Below are positions 1 through 13,107 of a stretch of 64,000 nt of DNA, piece after piece. The notes beneath the pieces were generated by a model. That model made no database searches and was not told the origin of the DNA. It saw only the letters and a program-made list of their open reading frames with translations. The position numbers and the translations under genes were made by a program. Origin of the DNA: Spisula solida (lineage: Eukaryota > Mollusca > Bivalvia > Venerida > Mactridae); the NCBI GenBank assembly GCA_947247005.1, contig OX365945.1, forward strand, positions 15,072,501 through 15,136,500. Reading direction: 5' to 3'. How positions within the stretch are numbered: the first letter of the stretch is position 1; every line of letters begins with the position of its first letter.

Positions 1-299
1 AACAGCATATTTATATACGAGTATAAAAATTAAGCTGCAAGCCACATAATATCATCATGTCCTGGGTCAGGTTCGACTACACATCAATAAATGGAAATGT
101 AACAGATTCTTTTGACAAACGTTGAAAAAAGATTATTTTAGTCCGATTTATTTAAAAATAAATAAGTTACAATTTCCTGGACGCCCTTCATTAACCATTT
201 AATGGATTATAAATGTTTAAAAACGTGTTAAACAATAAAGTCGAACACAAACAATTGTTTGGTACAGTAATTATCACAACTTGTCGCCGACTACCCGCG

Positions 300-540
300 G
301 TCGAACAGTGGATTTCAACAGTCAATGAAAGGTGCGAAAACTTGTATTGTTCGACTCATCTACGGGTTAATCATAGCAAGGGACCGACCAACCAGTTCGA
401 GTGTTCGACCTAGATACTGTTCGAGTCATCTACTGTTTACCATATGAATAAAGAAGGAATTTTGACCGGACCGAAGAACTAGTTCGAGGCATCTAGGGTG
501 TTCGAGGCAAGTACTGTTCGAGGCATCGAAGTTCTACTGT
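300..540. repeat. Degenerate short tandem motif (GTTCGAG-CATCTA)
   Basis: Variants of TGTTCGAGTCATCTACTG recur several times in the intron before the first visible GCN2 exon. Spacing is irregular. Nothing codes here. Confidence 0.4.
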
Positions 541-566
541 ATTTGGTATGTACTGTGTGTTTTCAG

Positions 567-3500
567 TCTGATACCTGACGCTGAAGTATTAGCCATTGTG
601 CAAGATATCATCAATGAATTCCCACCATTACAGGTAACTATAAAATATATCTGTCTTAGTTTCATTTGTACTTATCATAGCTTTTCATTTATACCAATCC
701 TTATTTGTTGAATTTATTTGTAAACATTCCTCATGGAGGGTAACCTTTCTTAATAGGTTTTATTCTGTCTTTAATTACCAACCATTGCAACGTACCGTAG
801 AACTTTGATGCCTGAAACCAATATGCCTCAAACTATTACGCCTCAGACACTATAGAAACTCGAACAAGTTCTTCAGCCCGTCAATATAATGGTGTACTAG
901 TGAAAAGTAGATGCATTGAACAGGCAGATGGCTTAAACTATTTTCCTAGTCCGAAGGCAGTACTAGCATTGAAATTCTACTGTATTACTGAAAGTATATT
1001 GTTAATTATGTATTTTTGTGGAATTTTCGATGTCCTTGTTGAATGATATCAGAAAGATATCATCATTTTCATGTATAATACTACATACTATAATATCATT
1101 TTTCTAGGGGGTTGAAATTTCATTGATTTCGTTGTTTATCTCAACCACGAAATATAATCTCCTCATTTAATTGACCTCCCAAATACAGAACATAGGATAA
1201 CCCTACCATGTTTTGTAATCCTCAAATTTATGACCCCACCAAAATGTTTTTAGCTCACCTGCCACAAAGTGGCAAGGTGAGCTTTTGTGATTGTTTTTTG
1301 TCCGTTGTCCGTCGTCCGTCTATTAGACAATTCACCTTTAACACTCTAGCACTTTCAATTTTCAACTTTCAAACTTGGTCAGTAGTTGTATCTCAATAAA
1401 ATCTAGGTCAAGTTCGAAGTTGGGTCAATTGGGGTCAAAAACTAGGTCAAAAGGTCAAATAATAGCAAAACCTTGTTAACACTCTGGAGGTCACATTCTT
1501 GCTTTGATCTTCACCAAACTTGGTCAGTAGTTATATCTCAATGGAATCTAGGTCAAGTTTGAATGGGGTCAAAAACTAGGTCGAAAGGTCAAATGATAGG
1601 AAAACCTTGTTAACACTCTGGTGGCCACATTTTTGCTTTAATCTTCATGAAGTTTGGTCAAAATGTTTATCTTTGTGACCCTAAGGTCAAGTTCGAAGTT
1701 GTTTCATGTGGGGTCAAAAACTATGTCATAAGGTCAAATAATAGGAAAACCTTGTTAACACTTTAGAGGCCACATTTTTGCTTTAATCTTGATCAACTTT
1801 GATCAAAATGTCTATCTTGATGACCTTAAGGTCACGTTTGAAGTTGGGTCATGTGGGTAAAAAACTAGGTCAATATGTCAAATAATAGCAAAACCTTTTT
1901 AACACTCTGGAGGCCTCAGTTTTGCTTTAACCTTCATCAAGTGAAGTCAATATGTTTATCTTGATGACCTTAAGGCCAAGTTCAAAGTTTGGCCATGTTT
2001 AGCAGGTTAGCGCCCCAGGATCTATGATCCTCTTGTTTAATGAAATCCACAAAATTTAAAACCCACGAAAAATGTGATTTTACAGTAGCTCTCTGTATAA
2101 TTGCTCATAACACTATCAATAATTGTATTTTCTATTCACAAACTTTCTATGTAATTTTTTTCAGCAAAGAAATTATTATGTACGCTTGAATCATACATCC
2201 TTATTGAAAGCTGTGCTGTTGCATTGTGGTATACCAGAAGACAAGCATGCATCGGCTGTAGGAACGCTAGCTGAAGTCAAGGTAATTAAATTATTGAAAC
2301 ACAGTTGGAAACTTGCATAAGCATACGATATGTTAGATAACTTGTGCTCAGTGCAAATTTCACATATGTTTTGATTTTAACAAATTATATTTTGTAGTTG
2401 TTATTATCAGGTCATTTGTTCCTATGAAGAAATCAAGTTTTTGGTTTTTTTATTAAGCATGAATTATGAGATTGCAAACATAGTGAACATCAGACATGTA
2501 CAAATAAATCCAGAGGTATGGTTATTTATAATTGGGGGGCAGTGGCATAGAGTTAAGATGCATGCTTTTAGATAGAGAGATCCCAGGTTCAACTCCTGTC
2601 TATGCTACTGCTTAAGAATAACCAACAATGCTCCACTTCATCCAGGTGTATAAATGGATACTTGAGAGAGTTATAATGTGATGGGCTGCCATCTTACTGA
2701 GTGTAACAGGTGACTTACGACTCGATGATCAGGGAGTAAATGTACAGTTGATACAATAGAAAATAGACTTTAACTAGGTACTTAACTTTTCTTGTTTTTA
2801 ATTCAGAGAGACAGTAAGTTAAAGTTGAAGATACAATCTGTGCTATCACTGACAGACCAGGCTGTATCTGTATTGTTGAATCTGATAGAGAATGAAGGAC
2901 CATACAGTAAGGTGGATAGTATGCTTAGAACTATCACTAAAACCAAGGGTCAGGTATGTATGTCTTATAGTCCGTTTCGTGCCCCAAATTTATGGTTTTG
3001 TACCCCACATTTGTTCATGTAAATTTGTACTTGTAATCTATGGTACAGGTGACAATTATCAGCTAAATCTCTGCATTCTTACTTACCGGTACTCAGATTA
3101 TGCACAAATCTTAGATAATGCTGCAATATGTCCTGAACTTGTAATGAAATGGTAAGAGCATCCAGCTTGGGAATGTTAGAATTTGGGTTTGAGCCCAGGC
3201 TGTCACATATTAAAGTCTGGGTTTGAGCCCAGGCTGTCACATTTCAAAGTCATTGTCTGTATGAAAAATATTGAAGAGCAGTAGTACTGATAGCACTGGT
3301 TTTTTATCACTGAAGAGTTGAGGAAAACCTCCAATTGGCTATATTGTTGAAGACCAGTATAAATCCTAAAAAAGACACAAACTAATTCCATGTTTGTTTT
3401 TCTTGACAACGAATTTTCTATAGACGAGAAAAGTTCCAATAAAATTTAATTTCAATTAAGATTTTTTTTTGTAATTGTGAATAACTATTGCTATGGATTT

Positions 3501-6500
3501 CAGGCTGGGTCTCTGGCGAAACAAGGTCTACATGAAATTGAGGGCATTATTACAAAGGCTCAGCATCTTGGTCTGAAACTTCCAGTATGTATCCACTTGC
3601 TTTCTAACTTACTTATCTCCTTACTATATTGATAGATCGATTATTGCTACTGTCTCATGTCCTTAACCAATTACTATCCAATAATCATTGAAGTTACACA
3701 AATCTGAAGAACTGATATGCCCAGTTTGCTAATGGAAATTCAATAATTCTGCATAAAACCGAACAATATATTCATACATAAAAGTAAGATAACTATCTCT
3801 GGCCCATAGCATATTTCATTCAAATCAACCTCCATTGGTTATAAGTGAACCTTCGGTAATGGTGTTGTTTTGGTCACTGGTAGAAATTGTACATATTTAC
3901 AAATTTCTTGACTTTATATTTGAAGTACAGCGATAACTAAAACTTCATGAAAATGATCCAGTTTACAATTCTTACCGGTAGTAAGTATAAAGCTAATATA
4001 TGGACATTGTTTGGCAGGTTATAGTGAGTGTAGGCTGGATCTACAGTCTACAGATGTATAGTGGTATGACATTTCAAGTGGCATTTGATTCTATCAAGAA
4101 GAAGAAAACTGTGTCTGAAGTACTGGCTACTGGTGGAAGATATGATATATTAGTAAGTATAATGTAGAATCAGTCCATCATTTTGTCCTGATTTGCTTAT
4201 CGGTAGCGGTATGATGTTTGTACAAGGAAAGGTTGTGAACCCTTCATTCAACCCTACTCCTTTCACATCAAGGCTTCGGACCAGCCATGGCAAGGCTTGC
4301 ACAGGACCAGGATGCCTGGAGAACTGTTGTCAGCCGGCTATGCTAGGAGGGGTAGTAGGCGTAAGTCAACTATCATTTTGTGTACCAAGACATTAGTATA
4401 TTGGATGGTCCTTAATGAAAACATGAAAGTTAAGTTGTGCTAATTAGACAGCTTCAATTATTTTCAAATTATGCAGATTTATGCAATTTTAAGGAACCTA
4501 AGTATCAAATTTAGAACTAAAAAGGTCCAATTTGCTTTTTATTATATTTATTCCTGGAGCTGAGACACGATTAGCATGCTATATTCTTCAAAGCATCTAA
4601 GTTGAAATTCTACAGGGGGCGTCGCCCATGTGGGACACCCTGGTGGCATAACATAAATATATGCAATAACCAACCAAACTAGTCTAACACTGTTGTGGGT
4701 AGAAAAACTATTTCAATACATTCATACACTATGTGAATAGTTCTGGTCAATATCACTGTAAACCTGCTTTGTTTTAGATGAATCAATTTGAGACGAGACG
4801 TAGCATCAATCCACTACTAGTTGCTAAACAAGCTGGGGTGGGTGTCAGTCTAGCATTTGAGAAGATTGTATCGTCAATGTTAGAACAACCAGAGGTACGT
4901 GGATGAGTATTCTCAATGTATTGTCAAAAATATGTGTATACAGTAAATAAGTGTTGAAAAATTAAACTTGGTTAAATTATTCAATATCAGTTTATCAGAC
5001 AGTCACAATTATACTTGTTTCTGAAATTACAGTTACTATATGAGTAAATAAAGAGATAGAAATAAAGATGAAAATGTTCCAAATTAAAATAACCATGTGA
5101 TAAAAAAGGCTGAATTTTCCATCATTTTATTACAAAGTTACCATTCAAGCGGGACAAAGAAACTTTTATTTTTGCACCTAGGGTACCAATCAATGTTTGA
5201 TCTTAACATTTAATAAACAAAAATATTCTTTTTCTTCACAAATATTGTTATTTTTGGTGGGCAGTGTATAATGAATAGCACATCATTGTTGTTGGTTACA
5301 TTCATTTAGTGGTGAGTTAATTTTCCTGCTGAAGAGTAGGAGGATGAACAAATGATCAAGTTCAATATCTATTACATGGAAAGGTCACAGACCCTTTAAC
5401 TAATATTATTACATATAGTCCACTGATGATAACACTAGCCTTTGTTTACAAATAAAAAAATGAAAATTAAATGCATTTTCGATGTCCAATTTTGTTCAAT
5501 TGTGGACATATTCACTTTTAATGATATACTCTTTTAATCTACACTGATAACAAGTGGTCAGTCGACTGTGCAGTGTTTATAGTAGGAAAAAATAGCATAA
5601 CAACATCTGAACAAAATGGACAATAACATTTCACAAATGTATGCAGTACAGCAAATACATCTAAATATGCATGTACGAGGGGTGATCAACAAATACGCGG
5701 AAAAGTGCTGTAGTTTCTTTATTTGTCATTACAAGTCAATGAAACTTTCTATACCTGAAGATAAATTTATTTCGAATTGATTCTCTGTTAATCAATAATA
5801 TTGACCAAAGACGGCATGAAAGCGGTTTCCTATGGCAACGTCACTAGATGTCATGCGGCCCAAATTTCCATATTTTCCAACGTTGCACATAGAAAACGAT
5901 GACGTATCATTCGTGTGTTTTTAATCTTATAATTTTCTAAAGGGTGGATTATGAATGTACTATGATATAACATTACATTCATTATTTCAAAAATTGTTTT
6001 ATCGTCAAAACTCTGTTTTAGAGTTATTTGCTTCAAAGTTGTTGTCTGAAAATGAGTGCGGTAACGAAAACGGCGACGAAAAGTCGTGTGGCGAATGAAA
6101 TGACATAAAATACCAATGTCAATATTGCAAAATGCAACTAATATGTAATAGCACACAACACAGGTGTCGGTTTTGCATATTCTCTCATACATAGCCATGT
6201 GAAGTCAATGCCGACATGCGCATGAGCTATACAACGTCAATAACGTCAAATTACGTCATCAATATTAATGTTCTCCAGCAGCTAATTACTATAATTTACA
6301 TACAAGTTGCAAAGGAAATATATTGATTTTTCGGTTGACAGGTCTATGAAGTGTATCTGGTTGTACAGCTTTTTTTTAAAGAACCATTCAATGCGTTATA
6401 CATGATGAATTGTGCCACGAATGAGTATGTATACTGTAATATGTAACGACGTCGCGATGACGTTGGGCCGGTGTAGCCATAGTGACGTTGCGGTTTCTAT

Positions 6501-9500
6501 AATTTTTCTAACAAATATTACCTTGAGTTTAATGTTTTTTTAGTTATGTATTTGTTATACTCCAATCTATTATCTGACCGATTTTTGTGAGTATTGGTCT
6601 CGAAACAAAGATTTCAGAGCATTTTTCCGCGTATTTGTTGATCACCCCTCGTACATGTATGATTAGTAATAGATGGGTGACCATCTTGATCCCAGGCCAA
6701 TCAATTAGTTTTCCTTAACAATATCTTGGATTTAAACATTTCGACTCAGATCATTTTATGTTATAGTCAGTGTTGTACAGTTTGTATTTGTTTACAGTTC
6801 CAGCCGCCAGGTGCGTATGATGTGTTAGTGTGTACAATCGGACATAAAGCTATGGAGAAAGAAAGAATGCTGCTAGTTCGTGAACTGTGGAGTGCAGGAA
6901 TCAAAGCCGAGATTTTACATGCTACATTAGAGGTAGGTTTCTCACTGGGCCCAGTTTCATTAACATAATTATGACGTCAAACAAAGTAAAATGTCCCCTA
7001 CATCATCACATGGATAATGTCAAAGAATGTATTAGACTAGATGGTGTGCAATTGACATCCTTTTATTGAACATGTTTTTGTTACTAATCACAGTCTATAA
7101 AAACAAGTGACAGCCAAAATCAACAGCGTGCGTCAATTTCTCCTCAGTACATTCATATTTGCTATACTACGGTTGCATCGCAATATTTACAGAAAACTTG
7201 GGAGTTACGCTAGCGTAAATGCTTGATAAAACAGTACCCTGGTTACCACATTTATTGTGTGAACATTTATTTGATGAGCAGAATTTGTTCGCTTGTCAGG
7301 AAACAAATAATCTAGGAAGTTAGTAAGTCTTTCGTACTGTTTGTTGTATGTTTTTCTCTCACATATTTAAGGGCCAGGAAGAGATTCAGGATTACTGCAG
7401 GGCTCATGGTATATTTCATCTAGTCATATTGAAGGATTCCGAAGGTTCAAGTGTTAGGGTAAATACTTACATACAAACTATTTTAAGAGACTACTCGTGG
7501 CACTGATATAAAGTGGACTTTTGATAGATATCAGCAACAAGTTTTATGGTATGTGAAAACCTGGTCATTCATGGCCAAACAAATGTGAACACCTGGTTGT
7601 TAATGTTATGTGAAAACCTGGTCATTCATGGCCAAAAATGTGAAAACCTGGTTGTTAATTAAGGATATGTGAAAACCTGGTCGCTCATGGTAAAAAATGT
7701 GTGAAAACCTGGTTGTTAATGGTATGTGAAAACCTGGTCGCTCATGGTAAAAAATGTGAAAACCTGGTTGTTAATGGTATGTGAAAACATGGTTGCACAT
7801 GGCAAAAAATGTGAAACCCTAATTGTTAATGGTATGTGAAAACTTGGTCGCTCATGGCAAAAAAATGTGAAAACCTGGTTGTTAATGGTATGTGAAAACC
7901 TGATCGTTCATGGTATGTGAAAACCTGGTCGTTTATGGTGTATGAAAGCCTGGTCGCTCAAGTTATGAGAAAACCTGGTTATTCATGGCATGTGAAAACC
8001 TGGTCGTTCATGGTATGATCATCAGTTTCGTATTGCTGGTACATTGTAGTATATATGATATCTTACTGTAAACTTTCAGGTTAGATCTATAGAGAGAGAT
8101 AAAGTTACAGAGAAGATGATACCAGCTGTAAAACTGGTCGAAGTTCTTCAACAGAAATTATTTCAACAAAGTCTTCAGGTCAATGAAATGTAAGTTGTTT
8201 ATATCTTGAATTGTTTAAGTTCAATGAAATGTAAATTGTCTGTATTTAAGCTAAATGAAATGTAGACCATCTGTATTTTAAGCTCAGTGAAATGTAAGCT
8301 GTCTGTATTTTAAGCTCAATCAAATGTAGGATGTCTGTATTTTAAGCTCAATCAAATGTAGGATGTCTGTATTTTAAGCTCATTGAAATGTAAGTTGTCC
8401 ATATTTTAAGCTAAATGAAATGTAGACCATCTGTATTTTAAGCTCATTGAAATGTAAGTTGTCCATATTTTAAGCTCAATGAAATGTAGGATGTCTGTAT
8501 TTTAAGCTCATTGAAATGTAAGTTGTCCATATTTTAAGCTGAATGAAATGTAAGCTGTCTGTATTTTAAACTCAATGAAATGTAGGCTGTCTTATTTTAA
8601 GCTCATTGAAATGTAAGTATGTAATTTGTCTGTGTTGTTCGATTGAAAAAACTAAGTACTGTAAATGCAATGATCTGCTTTAATTATTTTGGAATTATGC
8701 GGATATTTGCCATTGTAAAAAAACCAATGTCGTCAATTTAGAGGAAGTTGCCACTACAAGAACTTATTGTCAGATATGGTTTTAGTGCTAAATTTTGCAG
8801 ATTTCGGAGTGTGATTAATTGCGTGATATGATTTCACGTTTTGACCCCTTAATTTTCTCTGCTTATTTCAGGGATTCAAAGTTGAGTGGACCAAACACAG
8901 GCAATAAAACCAATGTATCAACCGTTTCACATTCTGAAAATATTCCTCCATCAACCTCATCATCTAGTAATATAGCCTGGAATATTGTATTTATTGCTGA
9001 TGTTAAACTTCAGTCAAACGCCAAGAGAAAACATGAAGCTCAGGTATGTATTCTGGGATCCCTTCGTGCTGTTTAGGGGTCAGTGTGGGAATACTTATTA
9101 AGGGGCCAGTTTGGAAGTCCTTATTTTGTGGTCAGTTTGGGAGTCCTTATTTAGGGGTCAGTGAGGATATCCTTATTTAGGAGTCAGTATAGGGATCCCT
9201 TTGTGGTGTTCAAGGGGCAGTGAAGGGATCCTTATAGTGTTTGTTTAAGGGTCACTGTTTAGATCTCTTTGTAGTTTGTGTTTTATTGGTTTGTGTAGAG
9301 ATCCTTGTTTTTCGTATTTGGAAATCAATGAGGAGATCTCTAGTCATCTATACAAGTTTGGCTGCTGAAACTAATTCCACAGTTTTAAAGGATTTCCAAC
9401 AAAACTTCATACACATGATCACCATCTAGTGTTGATGTTTGTGACACATTTTTCATCTATGATAATCATATATGGCCTTTATTTCTTTTACAGATTGTTT

Positions 9501-11651
9501 CTCAAGTTCACACATGTTTTCCATGGTTAAACTTGAAGTGTATTGATGTGCTAGCCGTAGAAATGAACACAGCTGCCATAAAAGTGATTACAGCATTTCT
9601 GGAGGTAAGTCTGGTGGAGAACTTGATGTTATTGTAGATGTTCTTATGTTGTTAGCTTTACCCGAGTATATAGTTATATAGGGAACACTTTTGAAGATCT
9701 TCTGGTATTGCACAAGACTCAATACAATATGGAATCATCATCTGAATGTCTTGTAGCAAGATTGGGTCGATTTTGTGTAGCTGACATACTACATGTATAT
9801 TAAATTATATGTATAGAACTTGATTTACAACCTACCTGAGCGAAATGTTATAAACTACTGTACACATTTCTTACAGGTTAGCTCTACAGAAGCTGCGTTT
9901 GAAAGTAGTATAGGAGTTGTTATAGAGAAGTAAGTTGCTTATATTTGGTCCGAATTGATTTCTTCATCATTTCTTCACTACATTAAAAAACAAAAAAAAA
10001 CATTGTCCAGTTTATTTCAAGTTTTTGAGGCCCAAATGGAAGATTGAAAAACCAAATGTGTACCCTTGTTTAATAATGTCTTTACTTACTTACTTAAATT
10101 TGACATGGAGGTTAGTCATCAACAGTTGATGACCCCCTATTGATTTTGAGGTCAGTAGATCCAAATCACTTTAATCTTTAACATGAATAAATAGACCAAA
10201 TGGTTTCTAATTAATAACTCAAGAACGGTTCAGCCCAGGATCTATAAAACTTTATAGGGAGGTTGGTAACCATCAGTAGTTGACCCCTATTGATTTTGCG
10301 CTCTGTAGGTCAAGGTCGCCATCCAACCCCTCAACATTTCTGACTATCGGGCTGCCATGGGGCTTACCTGTTTTTACCAACATCTCTTGTGCAACAATCT
10401 TGTTTGGTTTCCTTGATATATGACAATAATGTCTTCACCTATGTACTTATGTTATATGTGTTATTTCAAATATTGTCAGTTCTGTACATATTTATCACAT
10501 TTTACACTTTATGAATTTTATTATGTTTTCAGACTACCTCGATACAAAAAATACATGAGTAAAATAACCGACCAAATATACTCCCTTGTGTTCGAAAAAA
10601 AGTAAGTGCTTTGAATGATTTCACTGTATTGTATATTCCTGTTGTAGTTTTGAATTTATTGGTACAACAAGTCAGCTCCGTTGATAGAGTACTTTTATGT
10701 GGGGCTAACCAGTCACATTATTGTGACCCCTTGGAGTACCAGCATTATTTGCAAGTCGCACAAGCTTGTTAATCCCCTGCTGCGAAGTGGAAGGTGATTT
10801 TATGAATGGTCTCCATTCCTCTGTCCGTGAGTCTGTCTGTAAACAAATCGCATCCACTCCGTAATTTTTGAACACATGTGCCGAATATCAAATGTACGAA
10901 AACGAAACGACCGTTCGAGAGTGTACGAAACAACTGAAATTTACAGTGTACGAAACTACTAGTGTACGAAACGACTGTAATCCGTTCCAACCATGCTGGC
11001 ATTAGGTCATGGTCATAGTTCATTATTCATTAGTGCCGAGCATAGCCTTTATTTGCCAGTCAGCTTTATGCTGAAATATGGCAGGCATATATGTGTGCCC
11101 CCACCCGGATTTGAACCCGGGTCGCCAGATTAGACGGCAAGCGGGCTAACCATTGAGCTACGGGTATTTAGCCGTCTTTTAGACTGCCTTGTCTATATTA
11201 TGATTCCTTTGGGAAACATGACTTGAAATGCATAAAGTTCATTTTGGTTTATTTCTTTATTGTGTATAAGCATTTGCCAACTTCTTCATCAGGATCAGGC
11301 CAAATTATCTGTGCTATATAGAGGATGTATCACACATTGTCAATTAATATAAACTTATTATATTAAATGAGTTCTGGATATTATATTAAGCTTTTATGTT
11401 GTGGATTTGACATTAGCTGATGTCACAGAAGAATATGACTTTCCCGACCTAGAACTGAAACCTGGGTTGCTCAGGTGACAAGTGAATGCTCTCCTCTTTG
11501 CACTAACAAGGAAGAAAGACTCAGCTCCAGCATCCAAATGATGGCCCTATTATACAGATTAAACTGTATTTTCATTTTATTTTTCAGATGCAATTTTATC
11601 GTTATATACAGTTTGAAAGATGAGAGAGTGAAACTTCTGACTCCATCATGA
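567..11651 (+). CDS. EIF2AK4: EIF2AK4 (GCN2) eIF2-alpha kinase, 3' part: HisRS-like and C-terminal domains, 14 coding exons
   Basis: GCN2 phosphorylates eIF2-alpha in the cytosol when uncharged tRNA binds its HisRS-like domain. Exons read here: 567-633, 2165-2281, 2807-2953, 3504-3584, 4018-4152, 4778-4894, 6798-6932, 7372-7458, 8080-8189, 8872-9043, 9494-9604, 9877-9929, 10533-10601, 11588-11651. All have AG/GT borders and phases that join without a stop, giving about 487 codons to the TGA at 11649-11651. Recognisable blocks are VRLNHTSLLKAVLLHCGIPE (exon 2), the HisRS signature TGGRYDIL (end of exon 5), GVGVSLAFEKI (exon 6), YDVLVCTIGH followed by LWSAGIKAEIL (exon 7), EEIQDYCRAHGI (exon 8) and LPRYKKYMSKI near the C terminus. 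The order and spacing match animal GCN2. The RWD, pseudokinase and kinase parts must lie before the window. Introns 8, 9 and 10 carry minisatellites close to their donors. Identification is confident; individual borders are read by eye. Confidence 0.95.
1252..2036 (+). repeat. Dispersed repeat opening with AGCTCACCT, with internal units of about 140 bp
   Basis: Starts with a small inverted pair (AGCTCACCT, then AAGGTGAGCT) and TCCGTTGTCCGTCGTCCGTC, then repeats variants of AACCTTGTTAACACTCTGG and CTAGGTCAAAAGGTCAAA several times, ending near CTCTTGTTTAA. The 53600-53812 sequence looks like the opposite end of a related repeat in inverse orientation. Sits in GCN2 intron 1. Confidence 0.7.
2533..2760 (+). 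mobile_element. tRNA-derived SINE-like element
   Basis: The head resembles a pol III promoter, with an A-box-like GTGGCATAGAGTTAAG and a B-box-like AGGTTCAACTCC about 40 bases later. An unrelated body follows, up to just before GCN2 exon 3. No cloverleaf of a working tRNA can be drawn. Confidence 0.55.
3170..3247. repeat. Short tandem duplication
   Basis: GGGTTTGAGCCCAGGCTGTC followed by ACAT occurs twice, about 40 bases apart, in a GCN2 intron. Confidence 0.6.
5676..6651. mobile_element. Mariner-like non-autonomous element, copy 1 (976 bp)
   Basis: Terminal inverted repeats of about 30 bp begin CGAGGGGTGATCAACAAATA at both ends and are flanked by TA, the target of Tc1/mariner elements. The interior has no recognisable transposase. 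A 115-codon minus-strand frame (6198-5851) is related at the nucleotide level to one in the copy at 55958-56884, but the frame shifts between copies, so it is probably not coding. Inserted in GCN2 intron 6. Confidence 0.85.
7545..8025. repeat. Minisatellite, unit ATGTGAAAACCTGG-NNGTT-ATGG (about 25-30 bp)
   Basis: About 17 copies alternating between a form with GTCGCTCATGG(CA/TA)AAAA and a form with GTTGTTAATGGT. The array begins about 90 bases after the donor of the GCN2 exon ending at 7458. Confidence 0.9.
8181..8625. repeat. Minisatellite made from a GCN2 exon end and its splice donor (about 36 bp unit)
   Basis: Unit AATGAAATGTAAGTTGTCTG followed by TATTTTAAGCTC, about 12 copies. The first unit overlaps the real exon 9 end (exon stops at 8189, donor GTAAGTTG). 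Several copies keep GTAAGT or GTAAGC, so the array carries decoy donors. Confidence 0.9.
9055..9290. repeat. Imperfect minisatellite (about 26-34 bp unit)
   Basis: Variants of GGGATCCTTATTTAGGGGTC with AGTG recur about eight times, starting some 11 bases after the donor at 9044. Confidence 0.75.
10065..10400 (+). repeat. Dispersed repeat with TTGATGACCCCTATTGATTT core
   Basis: Contains two variants of GACCCCTATTGATTTTG, and shares CTGCCATGGGG and CCAACATCTCTTGT endings with the repeat at 13617-13858. Lies in the GCN2 intron before the penultimate exon. Confidence 0.65.
10769..11035. repeat. Probable dispersed repeat fragment with tandem GTGTACGAAAC
   Basis: Begins CCTGCTGCGAAGTGGAAGGT and TCTGTCCGTGAGTCTGTCTG, a style shared with the repeat at 1252. 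It then has several ACGAAACGAC/GTGTACGAAAC variants. The family is not recognised. Confidence 0.4.
11096..11170 (-). mobile_element. tRNA-like SINE head
   Basis: Minus strand reads an A-box-like TAGCTCAATGGTTAG and a B-box-like GGGTTCAAATCCGGG. The D and anticodon stems do not pair as in a working tRNA, so a SINE or pseudo-tRNA is favoured. Confidence 0.55.
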
Positions 11652-12041
11652 CAACAGATAAATTTTCTCTCCTACAATCATCTTCTATGTTGAATCATGT
11701 ATTACATGTTTTGTAAAATCATTGAATTTTGTGAGATATTAAATTTAGGGGGGGTGGGGTACAAAAATAGAAGAGAAATTCTAATGTTATATATTTTGAA
11801 AGTTGATTAATATAATCAAAAGTTGAAATTATCAATAGCTACTCCCTCCTACAATTGAATATGATTTTATAGTATCTACCGAAATCACATGTCCGTCCAA
11901 GGTCTGTAGTTGTAGGGTCTACAGGGGTTTTATAATTCCAAATGGATCTTGAATTCCTAATTAAAGGGTAACTGTTCTAAATAGTGGTATTAACATTTGG
12001 AGCTGCATCCCTTACTAATTTCTATTCCTTTTGTTTTTGAA

Positions 12042-12047
12042 AATAAA
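12042..12047 (+). other. Candidate poly(A) signal of EIF2AK4
   Basis: AATAAA about 390 bases after the GCN2 stop and just before a large foldback element. Other AATAAA-like sites further on (near 15035) are possible alternatives. Confidence 0.35.
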
Positions 12048-12257
12048 ACCAAGTCAAAATAGTCTGGTTTGAAGGCTTGGGTAGATGTGTGCAATCTCAG
12101 ACTCGGGTAGATGTGTGCAGTCTCGAAAACCTAAATTACTTTCAGGAATGAGAATTTGGCGCAGTAGAATGCCTGTGTCTAAAGGCAACCGTATGCTAAA
12201 TCAATTTTAACATCAAGGTCAATGTTAGACATAAAGGTCAGACGGTAACAGGTTCAG

Positions 12258-12838
12258 AGGACAAGGTTCACTAATGGCTTAATTTGGCCGTGATTTTTCA
12301 AAAAATAAAAATGTATGTTCCTATAAATATTTCCTTTAATTCAAATAACTTAACATTTCCTGTGTAAAAAATAAGCATACATATCCCAATTTCCCTTGTA
12401 ATTTGTTGACAAAACTGCCAAGAATATGACGTATATGTCATGTTTAGCCCAAAATGTCATTTTTGGCCATTTTCACAACTACAAACGATGTAAATCCTTC
12501 CCAAAAACCTCGATGGCACTCTTGCGACACTTTTATATTTTCACCTAACCAGTGTTCTGCAAGTCTTTATATATGTACAAAATATTAATAATGTGTCGCA
12601 AGAGTGCCTTTGTGGTTTTTGGGAAGGTTTTACGCCATAAAAAGCCATGAAAAGGCTAAAAATGACATTTTTTGGTAAACTTAACCTACTTATTACGAGG
12701 GAAATTTAGAAAAGTGTGCTTAATTTTTTGAAAGACAATGTTAGGCTATTAGAAACATAGGACAGATTTATAGGAAGATGCATTTCTATTTTTCGATAAA
12801 ACTCAGGGCCAAATTAAGCCATAAATGAACCTTGTCCT
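12258..12838. mobile_element. Long foldback element (about 580 bp)
   Basis: Outer arms AGGACAAGGTTCACTAATGG and its inverse at 12819-12838, then GGCTTAATTTGGCC against GGCCAAATTAAGCC. Inner arms CTTCCCAAAAACCTCGATGG and GCACTCTTGCGACAC against their inverses. The two halves pair with gaps through most of the length. Lies just beyond the GCN2 3' end. Confidence 0.85.
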
Positions 12839-13107
12839 TTGTGTCCATGATAGAATTATTCATTAGTCAACATAACAAGAGAGCTTGAAATCTATAAAGC
12901 TTGGTATATAAATAATCACCATAAATTGATGGTGATTTGCATGTAAGGTCTTTCCTTCAAGGTCAAGGACACACATGTGTAATTCTGTTACTGTGCCATA
13001 GACTGACCTACATTATTGAGTATATTGAAATGTTTATAAACTCAACAGTTATTAAGCTTTTGTTCTAGCCATGACAAAATGAGACTATAATAGCTTGCTC
13101 GGTTGCG

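Noticed and set aside
4193..4396. Possible extra GCN2 exon between the exons ending at 4152 and starting at 4778
   Set aside because: Joining 4152 directly to 4778 keeps phase and gives the expected GGRYDIL then QF spacing; the frame adds no family sequence.
5851..6198. 115-codon protein in the mariner-like element
   Set aside because: The homologous sequence in the second copy changes frame, so the frame is not maintained.
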